From positions 186,001 through 250,000 of the forward strand of contig JADDMT010000026.1 in the NCBI GenBank assembly GCA_021401465.1: a stretch of DNA of 64,000 nt, in the 5' to 3' direction. The position numbers and the translations under genes are program-made. Below are positions 41,751-51,724 of this stretch, in pieces (position 1 is the first letter of the stretch; each line of letters starts with the position of its first letter). Source of the DNA: Teratosphaeria epicoccoides. Taxonomy: Eukaryota; Ascomycota; Dothideomycetes; Mycosphaerellales; Teratosphaeriaceae. The notes beneath the pieces are model-generated. The model was not told the origin of the DNA. It did no database searches and saw only the letters and a program-made list of their open reading frames with translations.

Positions 41751-42801
41751 TTACTTCAAGGCATTCGCGATGACTCCCTTGAGCATTCCCATTGAGCCGT
41801 CCCTGCGCCTCACAAACGAGGGTGGCGTCGCTGCTCGCTCTCGGATCCTCTTTGAAGGAGACCAGTCCTCATTGCATAATCCTGCTTCGTCACCAGATGC
41901 CAGACTAGATTGGGCACCAGACTGTCCAGCTCCGAGCAGCCGCATCTTCGGTGATACAGAGGGTCGTCTCAACAAGCCTATATCTGCTTCTTCAACGTCG
42001 CTGACCGTTTCTTGCGCGCTGCGCTCATCATTGGGGGCCGGCGACGATCTCGCTGAGTTCAGTCCAGATGATGCGAGGCAAAGATGGTATCGGAAAGTGG
42101 CGTACGGCTCGTCCGTGGGATCAATGAGCGCGTAGGTATATAGTCGCCGCGGCTCCCCTCTCTTAACACGGCCCACACTGTGTATGCTTCAGTTGTCAGC
42201 AAATATCAAGAAGCTCAAGATGCTCACGCTACCTGAGGCCGCTTCCATTGACATTGTCATCAAATGTCTCATGTATAGTCTTTTCTCTTCTCCTGGCTTT
42301 GGCACGAAACACTCGGACTTCGAAGGTTTCGTCGCCAGTAAGGTAGAAGTCGTGCGCAAAGAAAAACCCACGCCTTTCTATCACCTTCCGACCTTCGAAA
42401 TCGGTGCCGCCGTCGAAGAGCCCGAACATCGTTTTGCCGCACCATGAATCGTCTTCTCCGGAGCCCCAGCTCAGGAGGCATTCACCTCCGACCATGAATT
42501 TGAAGTAGTAGTACTTTTCACCTTGGATCATGTCACTTGGGAGCCCGGAGCATTGATAGCAGATCCAGAACTGACTTGATGGATACGTTGGGATATAGGC
42601 ATCGATGGAGTGCGCGTCGGTCGGCACGATGGGTTCTGCTGCATTTTGGGACTCTTCGTCTTCGCCGTCGGAAACAAAGTATCGCCTTATCGGTGTTGGC
42701 GATGCATCGTTGAGCAGTGCATCCTTTGACCAGAACTCGGGAATGGCGAGTGCGTCGTATTGCGACTGCAAGGTGACGGTGATCCCGTTCAGCGTCGGCA
42801 T
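41751..42801 (-). CDS. Hypothetical protein, 331 residues
   Basis: Exon 1 is 42233-42801 and exon 2 is 41751-42177; the 55-nt intron has donor GTAGCG, a GCTGAC branch site and a CACAG acceptor, and joins an AGT Ser codon. The N-terminal ~185 residues look like a compact beta-rich domain (MPTLNGITVTLQSQYDALAI; YYYFKFMVGGECLLSWGSG; DDSWCGKTMFGLFDGG). The C-terminal ~140 residues are Ser/Arg-rich and likely disordered. The start GITVTL and overall plan weakly recall fungal DUF families of unknown role, but I cannot name one. No signal peptide. Function unknown. Confidence 0.65.
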
Positions 42802-43424
42802 GGTCAGTCGAGCGATGGCTGCATCCCTCTCATTCGAGGTGTTGATTCTGCTGGAAACGGATTGTTGGCGGAAAGAGCGTCAGTGGTGGAGAAACCACAT
42901 CCTCGCGTGCCTGCCTATATAAATTAGGCTTTTTTCCTGTTGAGCAACTCCGGTCAGAAGCCCTATCACAGACAATTGAGCCGTCTGGGCCTGTGTGAGC
43001 ATTCATCGACACGGACTTGCAGTGGGTCAATCAGTCAGACTACCTCCTGCCAGTATCGGTGGACGGATAGAGTCAGCAACACTTGATGGAAAATCAATAT
43101 TGATGGGGCTGGATCGAAAAGGCAATGGACTTTACCAGCCATGCAATCGGTTGCTTGACCAATCGGAGCACTGCGCTCACTTGACACTCGTCCAAACACA
43201 TAAGTCCTTGTCATCTTGCGCAGCAGCGGAGATGCATTTGCATCGGACAGCAGCCACGTAACGAGCGACGTACCTGCCGTCTGTCATCAAGTTGAAATAT
43301 GACCATAAACCATCGTACAAGAATGTCAAGTCCTCTGGATGATTGCCAAAAGCCATCGATTCCAACGTCGCACGATGCACCCAGACACTCAAGCTTTCTT
43401 CACGATCCCTTCGTCTCTGCCGAA
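42802..43424. other. Intergenic, nothing recognised
   Basis: About 620 bp with only short frames; it contains the promoter of the 42801 gene. Confidence 0.5.
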
Positions 43425-43925
43425 CTACTGCTGAGGCTCAACCACGTTCAGCGTCAGCTCAATGACAACCTTTGGGCTAGCCGGCTGCTTGCAGACGGTC
43501 ACGGCGCCTTTGCCCTTTGGGGAGCTCTTGTTGCAGTCTCCGCCGGCTAATTCAGCGAAGTTGACTTCACCAAAATAGTTCTCCGCGCTCATTGAATACC
43601 ACAACTTGAGTTTCGCAGAGGCTCCGGAGACAGTGTCGCCGAATTTGTAGGACCACCAGAATGGGCTAGATTCGCCGCAAGAAAAGACCGTCTCAGCGTA
43701 GAACTCCACGGGGCCAGTGCCTCCCTGGTTGTAGCTCTTGCATTGGGCGCTGGAGCCACCGGCAGTGGGAACGATATTGAACTGGACATCTTTGGTGGCA
43801 TGGCCGTCGGGCTTGAGCTCGGTGAAGTCCTTTATCTCGAAGCTGATCTTCTTGCGAGTTGGGTCAGCAAGGGCAAAGGCAGAAGCGCCGAAGAGGGCGG
43901 TGACGATGGTTGCTGTCAACTTCAT
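43425..43925 (-). CDS. AltA1-like secreted protein (AA1-like domain)
   Basis: Intronless 166-residue secreted protein. Signal peptide MKLTATIVTALFGASAFALA, then a beta-rich domain with exactly four cysteines in the order and context of the Alt a 1 family: an early KISFEIKDFTELKPDGHA strand pair, QCKSY, FSCGESSPFWW, AGGDCNKSS and TVCKQPASPK, ending in VVIELTLNV. Alt a 1 itself is a secreted, spore-associated allergen, and relatives interact with plant defence proteins. Identity to Alt a 1 is low, so the call rests on cysteine pattern, length and strand layout. It is transcribed away from a 1-kb spacer leading to another secreted-protein gene at 44939. Confidence 0.7.
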   Translation of the reverse strand: MKLTATIVTALFGASAFALADPTRKKISFEIKDFTELKPDGHATKDVQFNIVPTAGGSSAQCKSYNQGGTGPVEFYAETVFSCGESSPFWWSYKFGDTVSGASAKLKLWYSMSAENYFGEVNFAELAGGDCNKSSPKGKGAVTVCKQPASPKVVIELTLNVVEPQQ

Positions 43926-44938
43926 GCTGTTCGGTGCGACGGAGCGGTCTTGGTATGTGGCTGGTGTATTGTTGTACAGGGAAACCAGCGCTTCTTATAT
44001 AACTGCTTTGCAGCTATTTGCACCGTCTGCTCAACTTTTGAACCTGGCCATTACTAGCCATGCCGCCGTCGGGTTCAGATGTCTCATCAAGACCGTGGCA
44101 TCGAGAGGCGATCTCTCATTGGACCAGACAGTTTTAAATGCTGCCTGGCTGAGCCTTGTTGTGCTGCCTTGTCACCTTGGCTGTTCCATGTCGATGCATA
44201 GGTGTCATTCGCTAAGTCCTCTGTTGCCGGCAAGACATGGGTGTGAATCTACGGCCTGTTGTAGATCTGCCTCACCTCGTGATAGAGCGCCAAAACACAC
44301 ATATCAATATCAGATGTTCAAGATACAATCAGTGAGACACGCTGCCAGCATCAACTGTGTCATCATTACCGTTGATACCAATACATGAAATTGCTCAATT
44401 GCTGCTCAACTCGTGTTACGACATGGCCTTCGCACGGGGATGTGGTCAAGATTTACGACAACTTCCAATCATCTGGCAAAGAGACAGGCTGCCAAAAGGG
44501 ATCAATTGGGGATGATTGCTTGAGCTGAGTATGGAGATCGTGACAAAAAGCAGAAAGGTGGGAGCCGACTTGACAAGATGGAGGCTAAGAACACGAGGAC
44601 GTCCTTACCCGCCCGACCGGCACATATATGGAAGTATGTCTGAGTCGAAATGATTCAGACTGACACTCCGGTGTCTCCCCGGTCGCTACTGTGATGAAAG
44701 CAAGCCCGAGTTCATGGCTCCGGGCTTGCTACATGGTTCTATGATTATTAAAAGCTGATGCGGTTCTCTTTAATAAGGCTAGCACTCCCTACTACCAACT
44801 GGCTCACAAACATGCTCTGACCCACGGTCCTCTGATCACACCAATGAGATTCTGATTTCTCTTACGAATCAACGAGCGTAAGTCTTCAACAAGGCAACAC
44901 TTGGCTAGCACAGAAACTGATCTTGTAGCCTACGAGAA
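43926..44938. other. Divergent spacer between two secreted-protein genes
   Basis: 1 kb holding both presumed promoters and the hairpin at 44699-44730. A plus-strand frame at 43738-44388 partly overlaps the AltA1-like gene antisense and is not believed to be a gene. Confidence 0.5.
44699..44730. repeat. Perfect 10-bp inverted repeat with 12-base loop
   Basis: AGCAAGCCCG at 44699-44708 pairs perfectly with CGGGCTTGCT at 44721-44730 around a 12-base loop. It could be a structured RNA element, a transcription factor site pair or chance. No tRNA-like fold surrounds it. Confidence 0.65.
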
Positions 44939-45301
44939 ATGCTCCTTCTAGCTATTGCTAAACTAGCAGGCTATGCCGCTGCTGCAACAATTGCCGTTTA
45001 TCCAGGTCCATGTGACAAGCCAGGGGACGTAGGCCTTGGAGGCGAAACCTTCGATCCTACGCCTGAAACCCCCTTCAAGCAATGTTACAGCATTGCTCGA
45101 GGCACAGGACATTCTCTCTGGTGGCTTGAGTGGCCATTCGAGGGTATATGCAACGGGACTGCATACAATACCCCAAATTGTGCTGGAAATCCCATTGCTA
45201 CGATCATCGTTTCAGAGATTAAGAACTGTGGCGACAGCGGAAAGAATGGGAAGGGAATCTATAGTTTTCAGATTGCATGCGAAGTGGATCCAGGACCGTA
45301 G
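44939..45301 (+). CDS. Small secreted six-cysteine protein
   Basis: Intronless 120-residue protein. The signal peptide is about MLLLAIAKLAGYAAAA. Six cysteines in the mature part: PGPCDKPG, FKQCYSI, EGICNGT, TPNCAGN, IKNCGDSG and QIACEVD. Trp-rich HSLWWLEWPFEG lies in the middle. A possible N-glycosylation site (NGT) is present. The family is not recognised and it shows no alignable similarity to the 4.7-6.0 kb pair. The start is the first ATG of the frame and coincides with the hydrophobic leader. Secretion is predicted; function unknown. Confidence 0.65.
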   Translation: MLLLAIAKLAGYAAAATIAVYPGPCDKPGDVGLGGETFDPTPETPFKQCYSIARGTGHSLWWLEWPFEGICNGTAYNTPNCAGNPIATIIVSEIKNCGDSGKNGKGIYSFQIACEVDPGP

Positions 45302-45887
45302 CGAAGGCGACTGATGTTGATAGCAAAAAAACTGTTGCTGACGCTAGCAGTGATGGAAGAGCTCAAGTTGTAACCAAGTCTAGGAGCCAGGCTGCAGGAA
45401 TGTACCATGTGAAACAGGCGAGACGCCCAGTCTCCCCACGGTAGACAACAGTTTGACACAGAGCAAGCATACACTGAGAACTGAATCCATACTCCAGTAT
45501 GGCATCAGGACGCCTGGCGATCGGCCTGCAAAGTGCTCTCCAAAAAAGTATATTTCATGCTCTTGCCCACCGGCATAATCGCATGTCCCGAGCCCAACTG
45601 TCCTGACAGACTGACTGTTCGGCCCGGCACGAGTGATCTCGATAGAAGCAGAAACGCGCTGTGTCTTTGCGTAGTGTAATCATGTAGGTGGTCATTGTTG
45701 GTAGAGGGTCCCAAGTGAGAGTGGCAGTGTCTTGATGTGAAAGGCTGAGATTTGTGTGTGGGCGGCGGCATATAGTTGCACCTAGCTCTAAAATGCATGA
45801 CGTCTGACAGCCGAGCCTGAATGTGTATCTCGATTGCAGCACACGTTTTTTTCCATCAACCATATCGACCTATCACACGACACCGAC
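45302..45887. other. Intergenic, nothing recognised
   Basis: About 590 bp upstream of SDH5. Short antisense frames only. Confidence 0.5.
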
Positions 45888-46882
45888 ATGGCCTCTCCAC
45901 GCACACTGGCGCGCTACGGCGCTGTCGCCGCCCGCTCCAGCAGCATCAGGCCATTCAGCACCTCCCGCACCGTCTCTCACCCAGTCGACCTCAACTCGCG
46001 ACACAATGACACCGCGGAGCAGTACCGCAAATTCCAGACACAGAAGCCGCTCAATCCCCACATGACCAATACCAACTCGACCATCTCCAATGAGATGCCG
46101 AGCATCGGCAAAGACAGCGCGCCGCCCGAGCTGCTCACCAATGTGGACCCCAACTTCGTGCCCAAGGACAGCAACCCCGAGAATACCGAGCGCATGACTG
46201 GTGGCACCCAGGAGCCTGCGCCCAAGAATGGCGTAAACGCTGAGCTGGAGGTAGGTGAGATCGAGGGCGCCAAGTTTAAGGTCGAACCTCTACGCCGCAC
46301 TGGCGAGGATGCCAACACAATGCGCGCCCGTCTCCTTTGTAAGCACTCTCTTGCCGCAGAATATTGGCTGACCGGTGCATTGACGACGTCGTGGCAGATC
46401 AAAGCCGGAAACGCGGCACGCTAGAGTCTGACTTGCTGCTTTCCACTTTCGCCGACCAGAACCTTGCGCACATGACACCAAAGCAATTACAGCAGTATGA
46501 TCTGTTCCTCGACGAGAACGACTGGGATATATATTACTGGGCTACGCAAGAGCCGTCGCCGACATCCATGGCGTACGCCGAGGGTTCTGGGCCGGACATG
46601 GCGGCACCTGAGGCGCAGGGCAAGGCTGTCGATAGAAGGGAGAAGATGGAGCCTGTAAAGCCGGCGAAGGGCGAGTGGGCACAGACAGTCGGTGCCTTCA
46701 AGCCGGCATACAGACCTGTGCCTACGAGGTGGAAGAACAGCGAGATTCTATCTCTGCTCAGGAAGCACGTGGTGGACCGCAGCGCAGGAGGCGTGCATGT
46801 TGCCGGTGGCGAAGAGGTCAAGAAGGAGGGCAAAGGCCAGGGCATGGCGTTCATGCCTCAGCTCAAGAACTTTGACCAATGA
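45888..46882 (+). CDS. SDH5: Succinate dehydrogenase assembly factor 2, mitochondrial
   Basis: Matrix protein needed for covalent FAD attachment to the flavoprotein subunit of complex II. Exon 1 is 45888-46338 and exon 2 is 46398-46882; the 59-nt intron (GTAAGC...GGCAG) splits a Tyr codon, giving 311 residues. The N-terminus [20 protein letters not shown] is a typical mitochondrial presequence. The core [40 protein letters not shown] and [18 protein letters not shown] is the conserved Sdh5/SDHAF2 fold. The long linker before the core (residues 40-130) and the C-terminal ~100 residues extend beyond yeast Sdh5 (162 residues), as in other filamentous ascomycetes. Confidence 0.92.
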
Positions 46883-47573
46883 CTTGGCGTCGGTGCTGAT
46901 ATCGCTTTTTAGAATATTGGTGTACAGTGTCCATACACAAGGCCTCTTAGCCTGGTACTCCCCTTTCGCGTACACAGCTATATAAAACCCGTTCGCACTG
47001 GACGGCGGGACAATCGAGGCTCAACGTAACGTCGCAGGCACTGCCCTCTTCCTGAGCTACGGGTTACACGATTATGCACTGCTAGTCCACTAGAAGCAAG
47101 TGGCATGTATTGGCCGGTCTGATCCGTTGATGGCACATCTCGGCAGCCACGGCCGTGCTCCAGACCGCATACCAACGCATGACTATCCTTACACCTCGCC
47201 ATAGCAGCTCGAGCATCGCTCCGTGAACGTTGAGCGCCTCGCTATGCTGCTAACCCGAACATAACGAACATCGTGCGCTCGACTCAATGCTTTGGTCTTG
47301 AGCGGTTGCACAGATCTCCATGTGGGCCATCTAAGCAGACGTGGATGATTCTTCGACCATAGTCTTGAGGGACTTGCCTGACCGAAGATGCCCTCGGCAG
47401 AAGTTGGCTATAGCACGCGAAGGACTATAAAATGAGCTGGTCTACCATGCATCTGATATCCACTTCATCAACGCCCTTGTCGAGCTATCTTCCACGCAAA
47501 ACCTACCGATCGTCCAGAGAGGCAGCAACCCTCGGCCTTCGTTTGGCTCATATGGAGCCTGACGGTTGCCGCT
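46883..47573. other. Intergenic, nothing recognised
   Basis: About 690 bp between SDH5 and the next gene start. The 3' part (47530-47573) reads in frame as a hydrophobic leader (AFVWLIWSLTVAA) but lacks an upstream ATG. Confidence 0.5.
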
Positions 47574-48431
47574 ATGCCGTCCGCCAAACGCGATGACACT
47601 CAATGCTCCGTCCAGCCTTCTTACGGCGACACCGCAGAGAGTTTCTCGTCAGACACGACCTATGTCCATGCTTTCATGTCCGCGGTGACGCCAAAAGGCT
47701 ACACAGACAGCTTTAACAACATGCAAGCCGCCATCTCCGCGACTGATGTCACCTATTTGACATTTAACCTTCTGCTGGACTACGACGTTGGAACCTGCGT
47801 GAGCGCGTGTGACGAGACTGCCGATTGCACATCTTTCGACATCTGTAAGGTTCACCAATCCATTCTTCCAGTCTTCGAACGCGACCCCAGCAGCGCGCCC
47901 AAAGCCGGCTGTAGCAACCTGCCCTCCACCACCATCGTCAAGTGCGTCCTCTACAAGGGCTCGGTCACCGCAGCAGCCGCAACCGACACTGGTTAATACC
48001 AAGGAGACTTTCAAGTCGTCATCGCAGGCTCAAACGGCTACAACGCCCTCACCAAGGTGCCGGGGTGTCAGACACTCGTTTTCCTCAATACTAGCAGCAT
48101 ACAAGCGCCCTCAGACTGCAATGGCCACGACACGTATTTGGGCTTCCAGGTCTTCTCTCGCGGCGCTTACGACCCGACGCTCTGCGCTGAGGCTTGCACG
48201 CAGAATTCTGAGTATCATGTCGCGCATCCGGATGCAGATGGGACTGCGCAGACGTGTCAAGTTTATAACACTTATGCTGCACCTTATGGGGACGACGAAG
48301 TGGCGCAGTGGTGTGTGATGTATAACGAGACGTGGACGGTGCGGCAGACGACGGGGAGGGATGTGAGCTGCAGCTATGCTTACTCGAATACCACGGGTGC
48401 CAAGGATGTTGCAGCTGGTTGTGACAGCTAG
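47574..48431 (+). pseudogene. Secreted-protein gene with in-frame stop
   Basis: One frame runs from ATG 47574 to the stop at 48431 but is interrupted by TAA at 47994-47996. Both halves are protein-like and cysteine-rich: first CVSACDETADCTSFDICKV, then YQGDFQVVIAGSNGYNALT, PTLCAEACTQNSEYHVAHPD and TCQVYNTYAAPYG. This is the layout of a fungal family of unknown-function extracellular proteins with paired C-x3-C motifs. The stop falls just before YQGDFQVVIAGSNGY, where a Gln codon (CAA to TAA) would restore the frame. The signal peptide is also imperfect: the hydrophobic AFVWLIWSLTVAA lies upstream of ATG 47574 in frame with no ATG of its own. Either a recent pseudogene or an allele with readthrough. 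No GT-AG intron removes the TAA. Confidence 0.7.
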
Positions 48432-48619
48432 AGTAGGCGCGTCGCAAGTTCGGAGCTCAAGGGTCAAGTCGTACCTCGGTAGATGAAGCCGACCCCAAGC
48501 TGGTTGATGGGGACTGGAGCTGGGTGCTAACTGCGTAGTTGTGATGTCCAGACGGCGGCGCGAGGCATATCAAGCTTTCTGCACACAACCAGGTCTCCAT
48601 TGCTCCTCTGCCTCTAGAT

Positions 48620-48706
48620 ATGTCGCCATGCCGCGTGTGCATGCTCCACGCAAGAGCCGAAACTCAACGCTGCTTGGCTTGCGACGCTCGCTTCTCCAAA
48701 TCCTGA
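48620..48706 (+). CDS. Micro-ORF with two CxxC pairs
   Basis: ATG at 48620 opens a 28-codon frame MSPCRVCMLHARAETQRCLA followed by CDARFSKS and TGA. The C-x2-C...C-x2-C spacing is that of a small zinc ribbon. It may be a first exon, a micropeptide or chance; no following exon was found with confidence. Confidence 0.25.
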   Translation: MSPCRVCMLHARAETQRCLACDARFSKS

Positions 48707-49300
48707 GTCGCCTTCAGCCCGATCTTGAACAGCCAAACTTTCTGTCTCAACACGAGGGCGACTTTGGAAACAAATCTTCACATAACAAGGAACACACTAG
48801 TAAACAACGCAAGCCACACTCGCGCCGCAAATAAAACCTTCGCCAAGCCATCCTGTGGCTTGCGTCACAGCCAACATTTGAACTGACAACCTGGAACGCA
48901 CCATCTCCGCTCCAGCCACGCGAAGCCGAACACAGGACTACGCACACCACTACGACGCACTCATCCGCATGCGTGAATCTAAGGCAGTCTCCTCAACAGC
49001 CTCCACGCCCTCGGCAGTCAGCGTGCTTCCGCCGTGCCCCAAGCATCTCGATGGTGGTGGCTTGACCGCTATACCATCTGGCTCGAGCATAAACTCTGTC
49101 GGCGACCACGAAGGGGCGTGGAGCTCGCAGCGTGCACGAACAATCTCCACTGTGCATGGTGATGGCTTCAATCTGCAGTCCGTAGAATATGCGATAGATA
49201 TAAGGTAGGTGGTGCTGCGTGCTAGTATTTACATCTCGAATTGGCACATTTCTATTCTGTCTGTCTTGACTGGAAATATCTTGACCAGCACGTTTCGAAA
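48707..49300. other. Intergenic, upstream of MFS gene
   Basis: About 590 bp. Short frames without domains; presumed promoter of the MFS gene. Confidence 0.5.
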
Positions 49301-50905
49301 ATGGAGATATCACATCCCCAGATCGTGAAGACACGGACAGCTGACGACAAGTCTCCGAAATCGATGTACTGCAGCGTTGCTGAAGAAGTCCCCTCATTGT
49401 CTGAAAAAGCCACCCCAACACCTAAGCCTCCCATCCTCCTAGCCTTTCGCTCGTCGAAATGGTTCGTCACAGGCGTGATCGCCTACGCAGTTTTCACCGA
49501 GCAGAGCCTCTACGCCATCATCACGCCCGTCGAACCCTTCGCTGTCTCCCGACGACTGGGCATCCCAGACGACCAAGTGCAGCAATGGATCACAATTCTG
49601 TTTGCCGTCTACGGCATAGCCACGGTCGTGTCTTCCCGTGAGTACTAATCCTTCCGCAGTGGCAAGTTCCAGATAATTGACGTCCTCGCAGCCCCATGGG
49701 GTTGGTGGAGCGACCGCCAGCCATCCCGCCGGCTGCCATTCCTCTTCGGCCTCGCTGCTCTCGTAGCAGCAGTCGTGATGCTATGGCTGGCAACCAACAA
49801 AGCCGTCCTGCTCATCGGCCGGGCATTGCAAGGTGTTGCGTCGACAGTCGTGTGGACGACTGGGTTAGCCGTCCTGGTCGACACTGTTGGTGAAGCAAGA
49901 ATTGGCCAATATATGGGCTGGGTTGGCCTCGCACTCAATGTCGGTACCCTGGTTGGTCCGATGCTCGGCGGTGTTGTCTTCTCGGCTGCAGGATACAATC
50001 CAGTGTTCATCATGGCGCTTGGTGTGCTGGCAGTCGACATAGCACTGCGACTGGTCGTGGTTGAGAAGCATACAAGGGAGCAGTGGCTGCCAGCAGACTG
50101 CTCGATCACGACCGATGGAGGAATTGAGGCAAGTGCTCTCCACCAGAACATGCTGCCACTATCGCAAGCAACCACGGAGATCTGTCGGACGACGGACTCC
50201 TCGCAGTCAGACCTTGCCAAGGATGGCTACTTCGAAGATGTGCGGGCAAAGTCGCGATGGCACCTGCCACCAGTAGTCAAGCTACTGTTCTCTCCACGCT
50301 TCATCTCTGCGTTGTGGGGCGTGATGGTACAAGCAAGCTTGTATAGCGGCTTGCAAACGGTTTTGCCGCTCTACTGCAACACCGTCTTTGGCTGGGACTC
50401 GACCGGTGGCGGCTTGATCTTCATCCCTCTGGTTGCACCAGGATTGTTGGGACCGCTAGTTGGTATGCTATGCGACCGCTTCGGTCCCCGTTGGCTCACT
50501 ACGGCAGGCTTCCTTGGAATGTTGCCGAGTCTGGCCCTGATGCGATTTGTGGATCAGGACAGTATCAAGATGAAGGCATCGCTGTGCGTTTTGCTGGTTG
50601 ATGTCGGCATCTGCGCGACCCTCACTCTCGAACCCCTGATGGCTGAAATCACCTATTTAGCAGGCCTACACGATGAGGACAGCGGGAGCAAGACCGGCTC
50701 TTATGCCCAAGCGTATTGCCTGTTCAACCTCGCGTGGGGTATCGGTGATATCGTGGGTCCATTTTGGGCCGGCATGATCTTGCAGGCGGCTGGTTGGCAG
50801 ATGTTGACATTGACCCTGGGCCTTTTGGGTGGTGTTAGCGCCATACCGATGGTACTGTATTGCGGCGGTTGGTTGTTTGCAGGCATAGATAGCTCTCGGC
50901 GATAA
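49301..50905 (+). CDS. MFS transporter, DHA1/vesicular amine transporter-like
   Basis: Exon 1 is 49301-49637 and exon 2 is 49692-50905; the 54-nt intron (GTGAGT...TCGCAG) splits a Pro codon, giving 516 residues with about 12 membrane helices. Motif A-like WGWWSDRQPSRRLP follows helix 2. VLLIGRALQGVASTVVWTTG in helix 4 is typical of the drug:H+ antiporter 1 family, and GWVGLALNVGTLVGPMLGG matches the motif C antiporter signature. A long cytosolic loop (about residues 235-290) separates the halves. Fungal members related to SLC18 export amines, drugs or small metabolites; the substrate is unknown. Its stop is 31 bp from the stop of the convergent TMEM234 gene, so the 3' UTRs probably overlap. 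Confidence 0.88.
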
Positions 50906-50936
50906 AAGTACATTGTTTTCACGAGCGAAGCTCACA

Positions 50937-51518
50937 CTATTTTGCTTTCGATTGAACGCAGAGAGCCACACCGCCAAGGACGAAGATCATACCGATCCAC
51001 GTGTCTGAACCTTCGTTACTGACGCAGACCAGATACCAAGATGGATATGAAACGTACCTCGTGATATGACCTTGCCCTCGGCGTACCATTCTCCAAGCAC
51101 TGTGAACAAGAAAGCCAACGAATTCGTGATTGGTACCGTCAAGCTCAGCTCTGGAAGTGTTCATGTCAGCAGTTGCCCCTTCTGACTTCTGTAATAGCAG
51201 GCTCGACTCACCAGCTTGACCGACAAGTATGAAGAACCAAACCGAACCCGTGATATTGAGCAGCAGAGGCACAGCATACGCAGGGTTCTTGAGCAGGTCC
51301 AGCACAGCGTAAATGAGACTCCAGGCTTTCTGTTTGATCCAGGGTACGTTTGCATCTGAGAGCATCGGCCTTTCTGGCTGTGGAGCTTCGTTCCGTTTCA
51401 CGGCTGCGCGTCTCATGAAGGGGGTCGTTAGTCCCCAGGCTGCTCCCACGAGCAGGAAGGCGAGAGCCCAGCGCCACACTGGTGGCCTTGGCTCTGGTAA
51501 TCGGGCGTCGGAGTCCAT
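50937..51518 (-). CDS. TMEM234-family membrane protein
   Basis: Three exons: 51212-51518, 51058-51150 and 50937-51004, with introns of 61 nt (GTGAGT...TTCCAG) and 53 nt (GTACGT...TTCAG), giving 155 residues. Splicing restores the family core VGQAELSLTVPITNSLAFLF, TVLGEWYAEGKVISRDTWIG, MIFVLGGVALCVQSK. Four membrane helices resemble small EamA-type transporters. The function of TMEM234 in fungi is not established. Both introns are free of stop codons and total 114 nt, so the fully unspliced message stays open for 193 codons, whereas retaining only one intron shifts frame. It shares a 206-bp divergent promoter with the dioxygenase gene at 51725. Confidence 0.85.
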   Translation of the reverse strand: MDSDARLPEPRPPVWRWALAFLLVGAAWGLTTPFMRRAAVKRNEAPQPERPMLSDANVPWIKQKAWSLIYAVLDLLKNPAYAVPLLLNITGSVWFFILVGQAGESSLLLQKSEGATADMNTSRAELDGTNHEFVGFLVHSAWRMVRRGQGHITRYVSYPSWYLVCVSNEGSDTWIGMIFVLGGVALCVQSKAK

Positions 51519-51724
51519 GTAGCTTAGCTGTAGCCTGTCCTGGGCTTATGTGAAAGCGAGGGCTGAAGGATGATTCCCAAATGGGAAGCAGGGAAGCACG
51601 GGCCAGTCGATGAGTACCATTCGCTCAGGTATGTAGCGGATTGCCGCCCTGCATACCCCCAATATCTCCGATGCTGTAAATCATTCGTCCCGTAGTTCTG
51701 TGTAGCGACTCTGGCATAGCGGCC

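Noticed and set aside
44690..44740. Hairpin read as a bacterial-type terminator
   Set aside because: The window is fungal with spliceosomal introns and there is no U tract; kept only as an inverted repeat.
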